Of a stretch of 18,986 bases of DNA, positions 1 through 7,659 are shown in pieces. The DNA lies in assembly GCA_038746745.1 (NCBI GenBank), contig JBCDKJ010000066.1, positions 1 through 18,986 on the forward strand, in the 5' to 3' direction. Both the position numbers and the translations under genes were made by a program. Position 1 is the stretch's first letter. Each line of letters opens with the position of its first letter. A model generated the notes under the pieces. It had not been told where the DNA came from and did not search any database. It saw only the letters and a list, made by a program, of their open reading frames with translations. Source of the stretch: JANQIO01 sp038746745. Lineage in GTDB: Bacteria > Pseudomonadota > Gammaproteobacteria > Pseudomonadales > Halieaceae.

Positions 1-341
1 CCCGAATGGCGGGTTTATTGGCGGTTTTGGTGTCGGCTTAGACCGCGCCTTCGCTACTCTCAGACGGGGCTCTGCTCGGCTCGCTTTAAGCCTCTCCAAG
101 CCCCTCTCGCCAGTTCATCGGATCTTGGCCCTATGGTGACGATCCCTCGCGGATGACAGAGCTTAGGGGCTGCTGCCCCTGGCGCAGGACAAGCCGCATC
201 CGAAACCTTCCGCATGCGTCTTCGCTTACTTGTACAAGCCGGGTGATCTCCCTCGGCTTGCCTTTGCCCACCCTGCTTCTCGCCGAAGGGCAGACCCGCA
301 TGCCGCGGGCCTGTATCCATTGAAGATAAGGAAGAGAAACA
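1..341. other. Non-coding stretch upstream of the ArdA-like remnant
   Basis: No convincing gene is visible; the short open frames here have no recognisable protein pattern. A perfect inverted repeat (AGGGGC, 4-base loop, GCCCCT) sits at 165-180. The last bases before 342 carry a purine-rich ribosome-binding site (GGAAGAG) in a good position for the ATG at 342. The stretch looks like the long leader normally found ahead of an accessory gene on an integrative element. That is inference; no integrase, attachment site or transposase can be seen. Confidence 0.5.
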
Positions 342-644
342 ATGACCACACTCTACGCAAAACCCTGCGATATCTCGGCGACGGGGTTTTACTTCGAGTC
401 GGCGGACGATTACGACACCAAATCCAAGAAGGCCGTGAAAGACTTCGGTCAGCCGGTCGAGGAGTTTGAAATCCAGTCTATCGATGGTGAAAAAATAGCC
501 TGCGAGCTGGCGCGAGGGGGCTCTAGGGACAGTCTACTCAATTCAAATCGCTGTGGTTTAAAGTCAACCGAGACCAATAATTGGGTGTACTGTCACCTTA
601 ACTCGTATCAGTCAGTCATCTATCTTTATATTGAAATAGTTTAA
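342..644 (+). pseudogene. Truncated antirestriction protein, ArdA-like
   Basis: The first 58 or so residues match, from memory, the N-terminus of a plasmid- and island-borne antirestriction family annotated as ArdA: a start like MTTLYAKPCDISATGFYFES, then a PVEEFEIQ-IDGE block. ArdA proteins mimic DNA and block type I restriction enzymes during element entry, and family members are usually well over 150 residues. Here the recognisable part stops near base 515. The frame then runs on into an AT-rich, low-complexity tail (SLLNSNRCGL and onward) with no family character until the stop at 642-644. The ATG has a good Shine-Dalgarno sequence (GGAAGAG). I read this as a gene cut by deletion or rearrangement, leaving the 5' end of a lost mobile element. 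A short functional protein is possible but unlikely. Confidence 0.62.
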
Positions 645-658
645 GCGCTACCTATACT
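631..658 (+). promoter_or_regulatory. Sigma70-type promoter for the amidohydrolase (predicts leaderless mRNA)
   Basis: TTGAAA at 631-636 and TATACT at 653-658 are separated by 16 bases, a strong -35/-10 pair. Transcription would begin about 6-7 bases after the -10 box, at 664-665, which is the ATG of the next gene. No Shine-Dalgarno sequence precedes that ATG. The promoter lies in and just beyond the AT-rich tail of the broken ArdA-like gene. Confidence 0.6.
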
Positions 659-664
659 CTTTGT

Positions 665-2314
665 ATGAAGCTTTTGCTGCGCATCGCATTGAGCCTCGTC
701 GCTGCTCTTGTCGGGCTACCTCTCCTACTTGTCTTCGCGCTGTTCTTATTCAGCAATCAGAACGATGTCGTACCTCCGTCAGGCAATCCTCTGGATGCAC
801 TGGCCATCCAGAATGTACACGTCATCAACACGGAAACCGGTGACCTGCTAGAGGACCAGATGGTCATCATCAGGGGCGGAGTGATTCAGTCCGTCAGCGA
901 ATCTTCTGCTGCGCCTGCCGACACCACGGTGATTGATGGCAATGGCAGGTACATGCTGCCAGGCTTGTGGAACATGCACACCCATGTGTCCTATCCGATA
1001 CCTGGATTTCGCCTCGAGTCCATGCCCGCCTTGGTCGCATATGGCGTGATGTACGCTCGCAATCTCAACTCTGACTGCTTCGGTATAACGTGCAGTCTGG
1101 GCTATTCCGTAGACCAATTCCGCGCGCTTAATGCGCTTGTCTCACAGGGCGAGATGCTGGGACCCGAACTGGTCGGCCTAGGAAGCTATCCAGTGAACGG
1201 CCCACCTGAAATGGGCCTCGCCATGAAAAATCAGCCCGCCTATCTAGCGCCAAGCACAGCGGAACAGGGCCGCGAGCTGGCACGCTATCTGAAACGGCGA
1301 GGCGTCGATTTCATCAAACCTTATAGCGGTATTAATCGCGACGCTTTCTTCGGCATGATGGAGGAGGCCAAGCGGCTCGATCTCGAAGTGGGCGGACACC
1401 TGCCGCAGGGCGTATTCTTATCCGAGGCGATTGAGGCCGGCCAGCGCAGCGTCGAACATGCCGTTCAGTTGCCCCTTTCATGCAGTGATGTTGAAGAGGA
1501 ACTACGTCCCGCCATTGCTCACTTTCTGGCGCTCAACCAGGAACAGCGCGAGACGCTAGAGTCTGAGCAACCCGAAGACTACGAATATGTGCGCAGTTCG
1601 AAGGCCCACTATCGAGATATCATCAACCGCTTTAATCCAGAGCGCTGCCAGAAACTATTGGCGCTGTGGGCAGAAGCGGACAGCTACTACGTGCCAACGC
1701 ACGTCACACGTTGGGCGGAAACCGTTATGCACACGTTCCCGTGGCGCCATGACCTACGTGCAGATTACGTCGGCGATTTAGCGCTGGCGACACGCTGGAA
1801 CCCCAACGCAGAAAACTACATCGAGCTGTTTGGCAATCAGCCAGAGCAGGAGCAGGCGTTCATCGATCACGTTGTCCACGGCCAGACGCTCACGGGCCTT
1901 GCGCATGAGGCCGGCGTCAAAGTCATGGTGGGCACCGACACGGGCGATACGCTCATTTATCCCGGTGCCAGTTTCCACGACGAGATGCTGATGATGGTCG
2001 AAGGGGGCATGTCCGCCGCCGACGTATTGCATGCAGCAACCGTAACGGCGGCGGAATATGAAGGCATGGAGGAAGAGCACGGCAGCATCAGCGTTGGTAA
2101 GGCAGCAAACCTAATACTGCTTAGGGAAAACCCGCTAGAAGACATCCGCAACAGCCACTCGGTGGACGCCGTGTACTACCAACGCCGCTACTACAACCGA
2201 GCGGAACTCGACCAGGTCATGGCCGGCGTCAAATCACGGGCCAAAGGGATTAGCCATTACCTCAGGAACGGCTGGGATATCGTACAAGCGGCTTTCGCTT
2301 ACCTGACCCTGTGA
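665..2314 (+). CDS. Membrane-anchored metal-dependent amidohydrolase (imidazolonepropionase/prolidase-like)
   Basis: A 549-residue protein of the amidohydrolase superfamily (TIM-barrel hydrolases acting on C-N or ester bonds). Residues 3-30 form one hydrophobic segment, a signal anchor or uncleaved signal, so the enzyme should face the periplasm. A small beta domain (about 45-100) precedes the barrel. Visible metal-site residues are His105-Thr-His107, Lys218 in FIKPYSG (possible carboxylated lysine), His245 in GGHLPQG, His265 in SVEHA and Asp425 in VGTDTGD. The C-terminus has the usual closing pattern GKAANLILL-ENPLEDI. Length fits secreted members of the family. The substrate cannot be read from sequence; a peptide, an N-acylated compound or a lactone are all possible. 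The ATG at 665 is chosen because the hydrophobic segment follows at once and the promoter ends just before it. The following gene is convergent. Confidence 0.88.
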   Translation: MKLLLRIALSLVAALVGLPLLLVFALFLFSNQNDVVPPSGNPLDALAIQNVHVINTETGDLLEDQMVIIRGGVIQSVSESSAAPADTTVIDGNGRYMLPGLWNMHTHVSYPIPGFRLESMPALVAYGVMYARNLNSDCFGITCSLGYSVDQFRALNALVSQGEMLGPELVGLGSYPVNGPPEMGLAMKNQPAYLAPSTAEQGRELARYLKRRGVDFIKPYSGINRDAFFGMMEEAKRLDLEVGGHLPQGVFLSEAIEAGQRSVEHAVQLPLSCSDVEEELRPAIAHFLALNQEQRETLESEQPEDYEYVRSSKAHYRDIINRFNPERCQKLLALWAEADSYYVPTHVTRWAETVMHTFPWRHDLRADYVGDLALATRWNPNAENYIELFGNQPEQEQAFIDHVVHGQTLTGLAHEAGVKVMVGTDTGDTLIYPGASFHDEMLMMVEGGMSAADVLHAATVTAAEYEGMEEEHGSISVGKAANLILLRENPLEDIRNSHSVDAVYYQRRYYNRAELDQVMAGVKSRAKGISHYLRNGWDIVQAAFAYLTL

Positions 2315-2430
2315 GCCTCGCGGCAGCTGCAGCATAGGGTTCCGGCCCCTTATGTTCCGAGGAGTCTGTTGGACGGCAAAGGATTCTGGTTTGCTGTTGG
2401 AAGGAGTGCTTATGGTCGTGGCACAAAGAC

Positions 2431-4827
2431 TCACAGGCTAATTACGACTGAGGCACCAGTTCTTCTATCAAGCAGACCAACCTCTCCGCCGAAGATGCCA
2501 AACAATAGGGTATCCTGGCCCACTGGAATAAGTTCGATCGGCTTTATGCCATCGGGATGATAGGAACGGTCGCCTCGACAATCACCAGAGTCTACATCTA
2601 CCTCTGAAATATCACGTGTGAAAAGTATTAGAGTATCACCCGTATAGATAATCCGCCCGAGAGCCCAGGATGGACCCAGGAGCCCCAGACCCCGTTCGTC
2701 GCGACATGTAGCTGTTAGTCTCGTTCTATCGCCCGTGGTCAGATTCACAGAAAAAACCGCGCCTAGGCCCTGATCAGCGGCAAACACTCTGCTGCTGTCA
2801 TTGTCCAGCTCTAACGACTGCAAGGCCGTAAATGGCTGTCCCTCACCCTTTTCTTCCGCACGGGACAGAACTGTTCTCCTCAAGGTGGCCAATTCTATCT
2901 GCACGATAGACTGCTGCTCACTGTCGGCATACAGCAGGCGATTTGACTGCTCGTCCAGCACCACTCCTGCACTAGCACCGAAGGTCGAACCAAATCCAAT
3001 GTCGCTATCTGCGACCACAGACTGCTGTCCATTCTGCAGGCTTACTGCGACGATGCGCGTTGGGAATCCGATATAGGCGAGCTGTTTATCGTCATCTATC
3101 TCCAGGCTATTGGATAAATCGCTTAATCGAAGAATGGAGAAATCCGCGATGAGTCGTCGGTTACCCGTTGAATATTCAACAGCGATTAGTCTACTTGGTA
3201 ATGTGGGGTTACCACCATCGATGACGTACAGAGTCTTTTTGTCGCTACTCATTGCTATGAGTTTGGGATTGGCGATCTTGTCTCCCTCGCCGCGGCGAAC
3301 AGAGAAAACCTCGCTGCGGCGCCCAGAGTCGAGATCAACGCCGAGATAGCTCTCGCTGTCGCCATCCCAGATTAGAAGCCGATTGCGGGCCGTATCGACA
3401 GTCATTCGTCCAAGGTTTCCAAAATCCTCCACTCCGGGAACGCCGTTGATGGAGACTAAGCTCAACCCAGTTAGACCCGGCTGAAATTTATATATCCCGC
3501 TAAAGTCCACCGTATAGATAATTCCGGCGCTTGAATCTGTCGCCATGCTGAGAACGAACTGGCCTCTGCTTTCTTCGAGTTCCGTTATCTCGCCAGACAC
3601 AGTGTTGATGCGGAGCAAAACTCTATCATTGTCTGAAGGGCCGGTACGCCTAGCGATCAGGTCCTCACCCATGAGTTCAACAGTGCCAATTCGCAGCCTT
3701 TCATCCCCTTTCGGCTCAAAACTCACCAACTCCTCCGCCGCGCCTGTTTCAATGCTAAGTCTAATGATGTATGTACTCGTAGTTGATGGCACGTTTAGGT
3801 TGATGATGGAGTATGTTAAGTAGGCATTACCGTTATCAGCGCCACAAGACAGGCTAAGACCAAAGGGCTGCGAAATATTGAAGCTGTCCGTCGCATTCAG
3901 CGTCAAAGTGCTAACATCGCGATGCAGACCGGAGTCCACATCGTAAATGCTGACTAGTGCCTGGTCACTCTGTGGGATTTCGACGTACAAATATTCGCGC
4001 GTGTCAGGTTTGTAACAGTAGGCTTGCGGGCGCAATGGAAACTGGGATGTGTTGATTTGAGACTCACCTGTCACTAAGTCTGTCGAAACAAACTCCCAGC
4101 CGGTGCTACGTTCTTGTCCGACGCCAACGAGTTGATTAGTTGTTGGATCGAAAGCGTATAGAAGCGGTATCGGCGTGTATTCAATCTCTGCTAGACCGGT
4201 TTGTTCGCTTACGTTTCCCAATGTATCCACAATGCTGACAGAGACGTCGTTGCTTCCCGCTGCAAGCGGCAGTTCAACCTCCCAGGTCGATGCGCGCGGA
4301 GTAGAGCTACTTTCAGCGGCGTCACTATCGATGGTTAGCGTCGCCGTTCTGCCATTCACTAGCACAGTCGAGATGCCGTCCATATCGTAGGATTCACCAC
4401 GTATAGTTGTTTCAGGCTTTTTAGATATAGAGCTAGCAGAAGGAAAGATAAGTGTTGATCGGGGTGCAGGCGCAAACTCAGGCTCCAGAAAAACCGGGAA
4501 ATCCAGCAGTAGAACATCCAAAAGTGCTGGTTCTCCTTCGGCGATGGCTGTAGAGACCAAGCAGGGTGAAAGACGTTCTTCACTTCCCTGACATAAGCCG
4601 CCCGCACGGCGTCTCCAGCCCCTGAATTCAAAGCCAGCAGAGGGCGTTGCAACAAAGACCTCCTCGAAATCGGCATCGTCAACATCAATTTCGCAGATGC
4701 GGCCAGCATCACATGAGATGGAACCCGATTCTGTGCTTATAGTGCCGCTCTCTGGGACATTAAGGATAATTTTGCAGCTAGACAGGCCAAACAGAATAGA
4801 TAAGCAGAGCAGGAAGTGAGCTTTCAA
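2431..4827 (-). CDS. Large beta-propeller lipoprotein (tandem paralog 1)
   Basis: A 798-residue exported lipoprotein starting at TTG (4825-4827). Its signal peptide ends in a lipobox (LSSC, Cys18); Lys at +2 fits outer-membrane sorting. After the Cys comes a small domain with four conserved cysteines (SCDAGRIC, then GLCQ and PCLV) and a GFEFRGW motif typical of divergent bacterial beta-repeat domains. An Ig-like segment follows at about 130-220, ending ...SNDVSVSIVDTLGNVSE. Residues from about 230 form repeated blades of the type 'DxxxNRLLxxD', as in NHL/PQQ-like propellers. No catalytic residues are recognisable, so the role is more likely binding or scaffolding. It resembles its upstream neighbour over its full length, including start codon, Cys18 and promoter position. 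I do not recognise a named family. Confidence 0.85.
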   Translation of the reverse strand: MKAHFLLCLSILFGLSSCKIILNVPESGTISTESGSISCDAGRICEIDVDDADFEEVFVATPSAGFEFRGWRRRAGGLCQGSEERLSPCLVSTAIAEGEPALLDVLLLDFPVFLEPEFAPAPRSTLIFPSASSISKKPETTIRGESYDMDGISTVLVNGRTATLTIDSDAAESSSTPRASTWEVELPLAAGSNDVSVSIVDTLGNVSEQTGLAEIEYTPIPLLYAFDPTTNQLVGVGQERSTGWEFVSTDLVTGESQINTSQFPLRPQAYCYKPDTREYLYVEIPQSDQALVSIYDVDSGLHRDVSTLTLNATDSFNISQPFGLSLSCGADNGNAYLTYSIINLNVPSTTSTYIIRLSIETGAAEELVSFEPKGDERLRIGTVELMGEDLIARRTGPSDNDRVLLRINTVSGEITELEESRGQFVLSMATDSSAGIIYTVDFSGIYKFQPGLTGLSLVSINGVPGVEDFGNLGRMTVDTARNRLLIWDGDSESYLGVDLDSGRRSEVFSVRRGEGDKIANPKLIAMSSDKKTLYVIDGGNPTLPSRLIAVEYSTGNRRLIADFSILRLSDLSNSLEIDDDKQLAYIGFPTRIVAVSLQNGQQSVVADSDIGFGSTFGASAGVVLDEQSNRLLYADSEQQSIVQIELATLRRTVLSRAEEKGEGQPFTALQSLELDNDSSRVFAADQGLGAVFSVNLTTGDRTRLTATCRDERGLGLLGPSWALGRIIYTGDTLILFTRDISEVDVDSGDCRGDRSYHPDGIKPIELIPVGQDTLLFGIFGGEVGLLDRRTGASVVISL

Positions 4828-4873
4828 GACGATACCTCAACCAACAGCGGTCCCAATAGCAGTCAGGAGTATA
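4828..4873 (-). promoter_or_regulatory. -10 box and ribosome-binding site of propeller lipoprotein 1
   Basis: On the minus strand, TATACT (4868-4873) is followed about 35 bases later by GAGG (4835-4838), placed 7 bases before the TTG start. The 16-base block GAGGTATCGTCTTGAA, covering the ribosome-binding site and start, is identical in front of the paralog at 7415, and the -10 box lies at nearly the same distance. No good -35 box is visible, so an activator may be involved. Confidence 0.5.
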
Positions 4874-5009
4874 CAAGCAAGCGCGTCATGTGGGCCAACA
4901 ACGCGAGGAAATTTGAATACGAGAACTATCAAATACAGAACACGGCTAACGCTGACAACAATACTATTGACGGCAAGGCCGAGGCGTCATCGAGTTATGC
5001 AAAGGCTCT

Positions 5010-7415
5010 TTAATTACTGATATATGTAACTTCCCTAGTTTCTGTATCAAGAAGACCTACTGCTCCCGGCAGTATGAAAAGGAATACATCATGCCCAATG
5101 GGTACGATATCCCGTGGACGTTGAAGGTCGACTAAATAAGACTGATTCGTGGTACAGACCCCTGAGCGTAAGTCCACTTCTGCCATTAGAGCCGTGTTTA
5201 AGATGAGTTTTTCACCAGCAATGATAACTTTGTTTAACAAGTCGCCAGGGTTGAGAACGTCAAAGCCACCGTTCGTTAAACACGTGTCGGCGAGCATAGT
5301 CCGGTCACCGGTTGTAAGGTCCACAGAAAAGACTGCACCCAAGCCTTGATCCGCGGCAAATAGCCTGTTGTTTTCAATATCGAGCGCCAGGGACGTAATT
5401 TCAACAAAAGGCTCGCCGTCACCAAGCCCTTCCGCGCTGGACAAAGGAGACCTTAGTTTGACATCCAGCGCCACTTGCATGATTGCGTGCTTTTCATTGT
5501 CAGCGTAAATCAGTCGATTGTTGGGCTTATCCAGTACTACTCCCACCGCATTGCCGAAAGTAGAACCAAACCCAAAGTCGCTGTCTGTAATGAGTGATTG
5601 TCGACCTGTCTTCAGGCTTACCTCTAGGATGCGATCTGGAAAACTGACGTAGGCAAGTTCCTCCTGCTCATCGATATCTAGACTGTTAGGTGCATCACTA
5701 GCAGGGAGTACAGAGAAGTCACTAATATGCTGCCTGTTTCCCGTAGCGGTATCGATGGAAATCAAACGGGCTGGAAGGGTTGTGCTGCCAGCGTCTAGCG
5801 CGAATAGCTTCAACTGGTCGCTGGTGGCTGATAACTCTATTGGAGCTACGATTCTGCCCCCGCTTCCCCGGCGTATCGCCAGTAACTCACTGCGTTGTCC
5901 CGAATCTACGTCAACGCCAAGGAAGGCACTGTTATTGCCATCCCAAGTGATAACCCGGTTGCGTGCCAGATCAGCGTACAAAGATCCCAAATCTCCAAAT
6001 GCATCACCTGCGCCGGAAAAGTTATCGGAAAACCAGGTAAATCTTTCACTGTCTACGTCATATCGAAAAAAGGCGTCATCGTTGGCTAAATAAATGGTTT
6101 CGGTACTGGGATCGGTCGCTATGCGGACAGGCCCGTTCAAGCTGATTCTAGCGATGTCACTTCTCGGGAGCTCCGTCACATTGCCGCTGTTTGTGTTGAT
6201 GCTAAGCAAGGGCCTGCGCGCAGAAGAGCCGCTGGGGTCCACGATCAGTGCACTGCCCATTATGGCCATCGAGTCGATAAGAATTCCTTCGCTTACTTGT
6301 GTATTGAACTCAGCAAGTCGCTCGGTTTTTCCTGATGTAAGGTTGGTTTTAGTGATGAAAGTGTAGGGTGCTGCTGGATCATCTGGATTGTAGAAAGAGT
6401 ATTTTAAATAGGCGCTATCGTCGCCGGTGTCGCACGCCAGCTTTAGGCCTAGAGCTGCAGACGTGGAGTCCTGAACTACACTATTTAGTGTTAAAAAACC
6501 TACACTGCGGAACTGTTTCGTATCGATGTCAAAGGCACTTATTGTGACTGCATCATTACGGGTGTTACTCGCATAAATATAAGAACGCATATCGGGCTTG
6601 TAACAGTATGCGGTTGGACGGAGAGGGAACTGACGGGTTATCACCTGCGCACCTCCAGTCCCCAGGTCGTAACTGATTAACTCCCAGTTCGGTGCGACTT
6701 GCCGACCAATACCTAGAATTTGGTTGTAAACAGGGTCGAATACATAGCGGGCTGGCGTGGGCAGGTATACGAGCTCAGCGGACCCGATTGCTTCACTGAT
6801 GTTTCCCAGCGCATCGACAATACTGATGGATATCTTGTTGTTGCCAACCTCCAGAGGTATTTCTGCCTCCCAAGCTACACTGGTCGAATTAGCACTTTTT
6901 GATGAAGCTTCACTATTGACAGCAAGAGCTGCCGTTCTGCCGTTGACCAGCACAAATGCGACTCCATCCGTGTCAGAAGACTCTCCGCGTACGATCGTGG
7001 TAGACCCTCGAGAGAAAGAACTTAGAGAGGGGAAAATCAGAGTTGTTCTTGGTGCCGCCGTAAATTCCGGTTCCAGGTATACCGGAATATCTCGTAGCAG
7101 CAAGTCAACAAATTCAACGCTGGCCTCAGCAAGGACTGTGGACACCACGCATGGCTCGAGGCGGTCAGCGTCCTGTTGGCAGAGCCCGAAAGGTCGTCGC
7201 TTCCAACCCCTGAACTCAAAGCCTTCAATAGGCACAGCCACGAATGTCTCTTCGAACGTCGCATCGTCGACGTCAATCTCGCAGACACTGCCCTGTTCGC
7301 ACCGGAAGCTCTCGGATTCAGTGATGACAGTGCCATTTTCTGAGACCTCAACGACAATTTTGCAGCCAGACAGGCATAGTAGAAGCAGCGATAACGGTGA
7401 GAGAAGAGACTTCAA
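5010..7415 (-). CDS. Large beta-propeller lipoprotein (tandem paralog 2)
   Basis: An 801-residue exported lipoprotein, paralog of the gene just downstream. I place the start at TTG 7413-7415 rather than an in-frame GTG 21 bases upstream. GAGG lies 7 bases before this TTG, the surrounding block matches that of the paralog, and the lipobox cysteine (LSGC) becomes Cys18 in both. Domain order is the same: four-cysteine region (RCEQGSVC, GLCQ, PCVV) with GFEFRGW, then an Ig-like segment ending NNKISISIVDALGNISE, then a long propeller. The best conserved shared stretch is FAADQGLGAVFSVDLTTGDR. The two genes are separated by about 180 bases that carry the promoter of paralog 1, so each may be transcribed on its own. 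Ligand and function are unknown; anchoring in the outer membrane is inferred from the lipobox and Lys at +2. Confidence 0.85.
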   Translation of the reverse strand: MKSLLSPLSLLLLCLSGCKIVVEVSENGTVITESESFRCEQGSVCEIDVDDATFEETFVAVPIEGFEFRGWKRRPFGLCQQDADRLEPCVVSTVLAEASVEFVDLLLRDIPVYLEPEFTAAPRTTLIFPSLSSFSRGSTTIVRGESSDTDGVAFVLVNGRTAALAVNSEASSKSANSTSVAWEAEIPLEVGNNKISISIVDALGNISEAIGSAELVYLPTPARYVFDPVYNQILGIGRQVAPNWELISYDLGTGGAQVITRQFPLRPTAYCYKPDMRSYIYASNTRNDAVTISAFDIDTKQFRSVGFLTLNSVVQDSTSAALGLKLACDTGDDSAYLKYSFYNPDDPAAPYTFITKTNLTSGKTERLAEFNTQVSEGILIDSMAIMGSALIVDPSGSSARRPLLSINTNSGNVTELPRSDIARISLNGPVRIATDPSTETIYLANDDAFFRYDVDSERFTWFSDNFSGAGDAFGDLGSLYADLARNRVITWDGNNSAFLGVDVDSGQRSELLAIRRGSGGRIVAPIELSATSDQLKLFALDAGSTTLPARLISIDTATGNRQHISDFSVLPASDAPNSLDIDEQEELAYVSFPDRILEVSLKTGRQSLITDSDFGFGSTFGNAVGVVLDKPNNRLIYADNEKHAIMQVALDVKLRSPLSSAEGLGDGEPFVEITSLALDIENNRLFAADQGLGAVFSVDLTTGDRTMLADTCLTNGGFDVLNPGDLLNKVIIAGEKLILNTALMAEVDLRSGVCTTNQSYLVDLQRPRDIVPIGHDVFLFILPGAVGLLDTETREVTYISN

Positions 7416-7462
7416 GACGATACCTCGGAACAACACTGTCTTAGCAAGCGCGGCAGAGTATA
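7416..7462 (-). promoter_or_regulatory. -10 box and ribosome-binding site of propeller lipoprotein 2
   Basis: TATACT on the minus strand at 7457-7462 and GAGG at 7423-7426 precede the TTG start. Spacing matches the equivalent elements of paralog 1 to within one base, although the bases in between have diverged. This conservation supports both the start-codon choice and the promoter call. Confidence 0.5.
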
Positions 7463-7635
7463 CCGACGTTTATCAGGTGCGTGTTAGTCGTTGAGTATTG
7501 CTCATGATCTGCGGTGATACTCCGTCCGCAATCGAGCATAGCTACGATTTTAGCGGGTAAGAGCAAACTTATCCGGATAGGGTCTCCAGCCTGTTTAACC
7601 AAACCAGGAGAAATGGCCAGTATCAACCTACGATT

Positions 7636-7659
7636 AAAAGTGTCTCTTGAGACGACACT
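7636..7659 (-). terminator. Rho-independent terminator of the DUF3604 gene
   Basis: Read on the minus strand, AGTGTC (7654-7659) and GACACT (7639-7644) form a 6-bp stem, with further TCTC/GAGA pairing possible inside the loop, followed directly by a short T run (7636-7639). It overlaps the TAG stop at 7658-7660. Confidence 0.6.

Noticed and set aside
4816..5013. 65-codon open frame on the plus strand between the two lipoproteins
   Set aside because: Asn/Ser-rich, no plausible start signal, and the stretch carries the promoter of the minus-strand gene.
7416..7436. Upstream GTG start for propeller lipoprotein 2
   Set aside because: The ribosome-binding block shared with the paralog lies between this GTG and the TTG at 7415; the TTG also aligns the lipobox cysteine at residue 18 in both proteins.
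6757..7494. 245-codon open frame on the plus strand
   Set aside because: Lies opposite the propeller lipoprotein gene, is Ser/Thr-rich without domain character, and has no ribosome-binding site; it is an antisense shadow.
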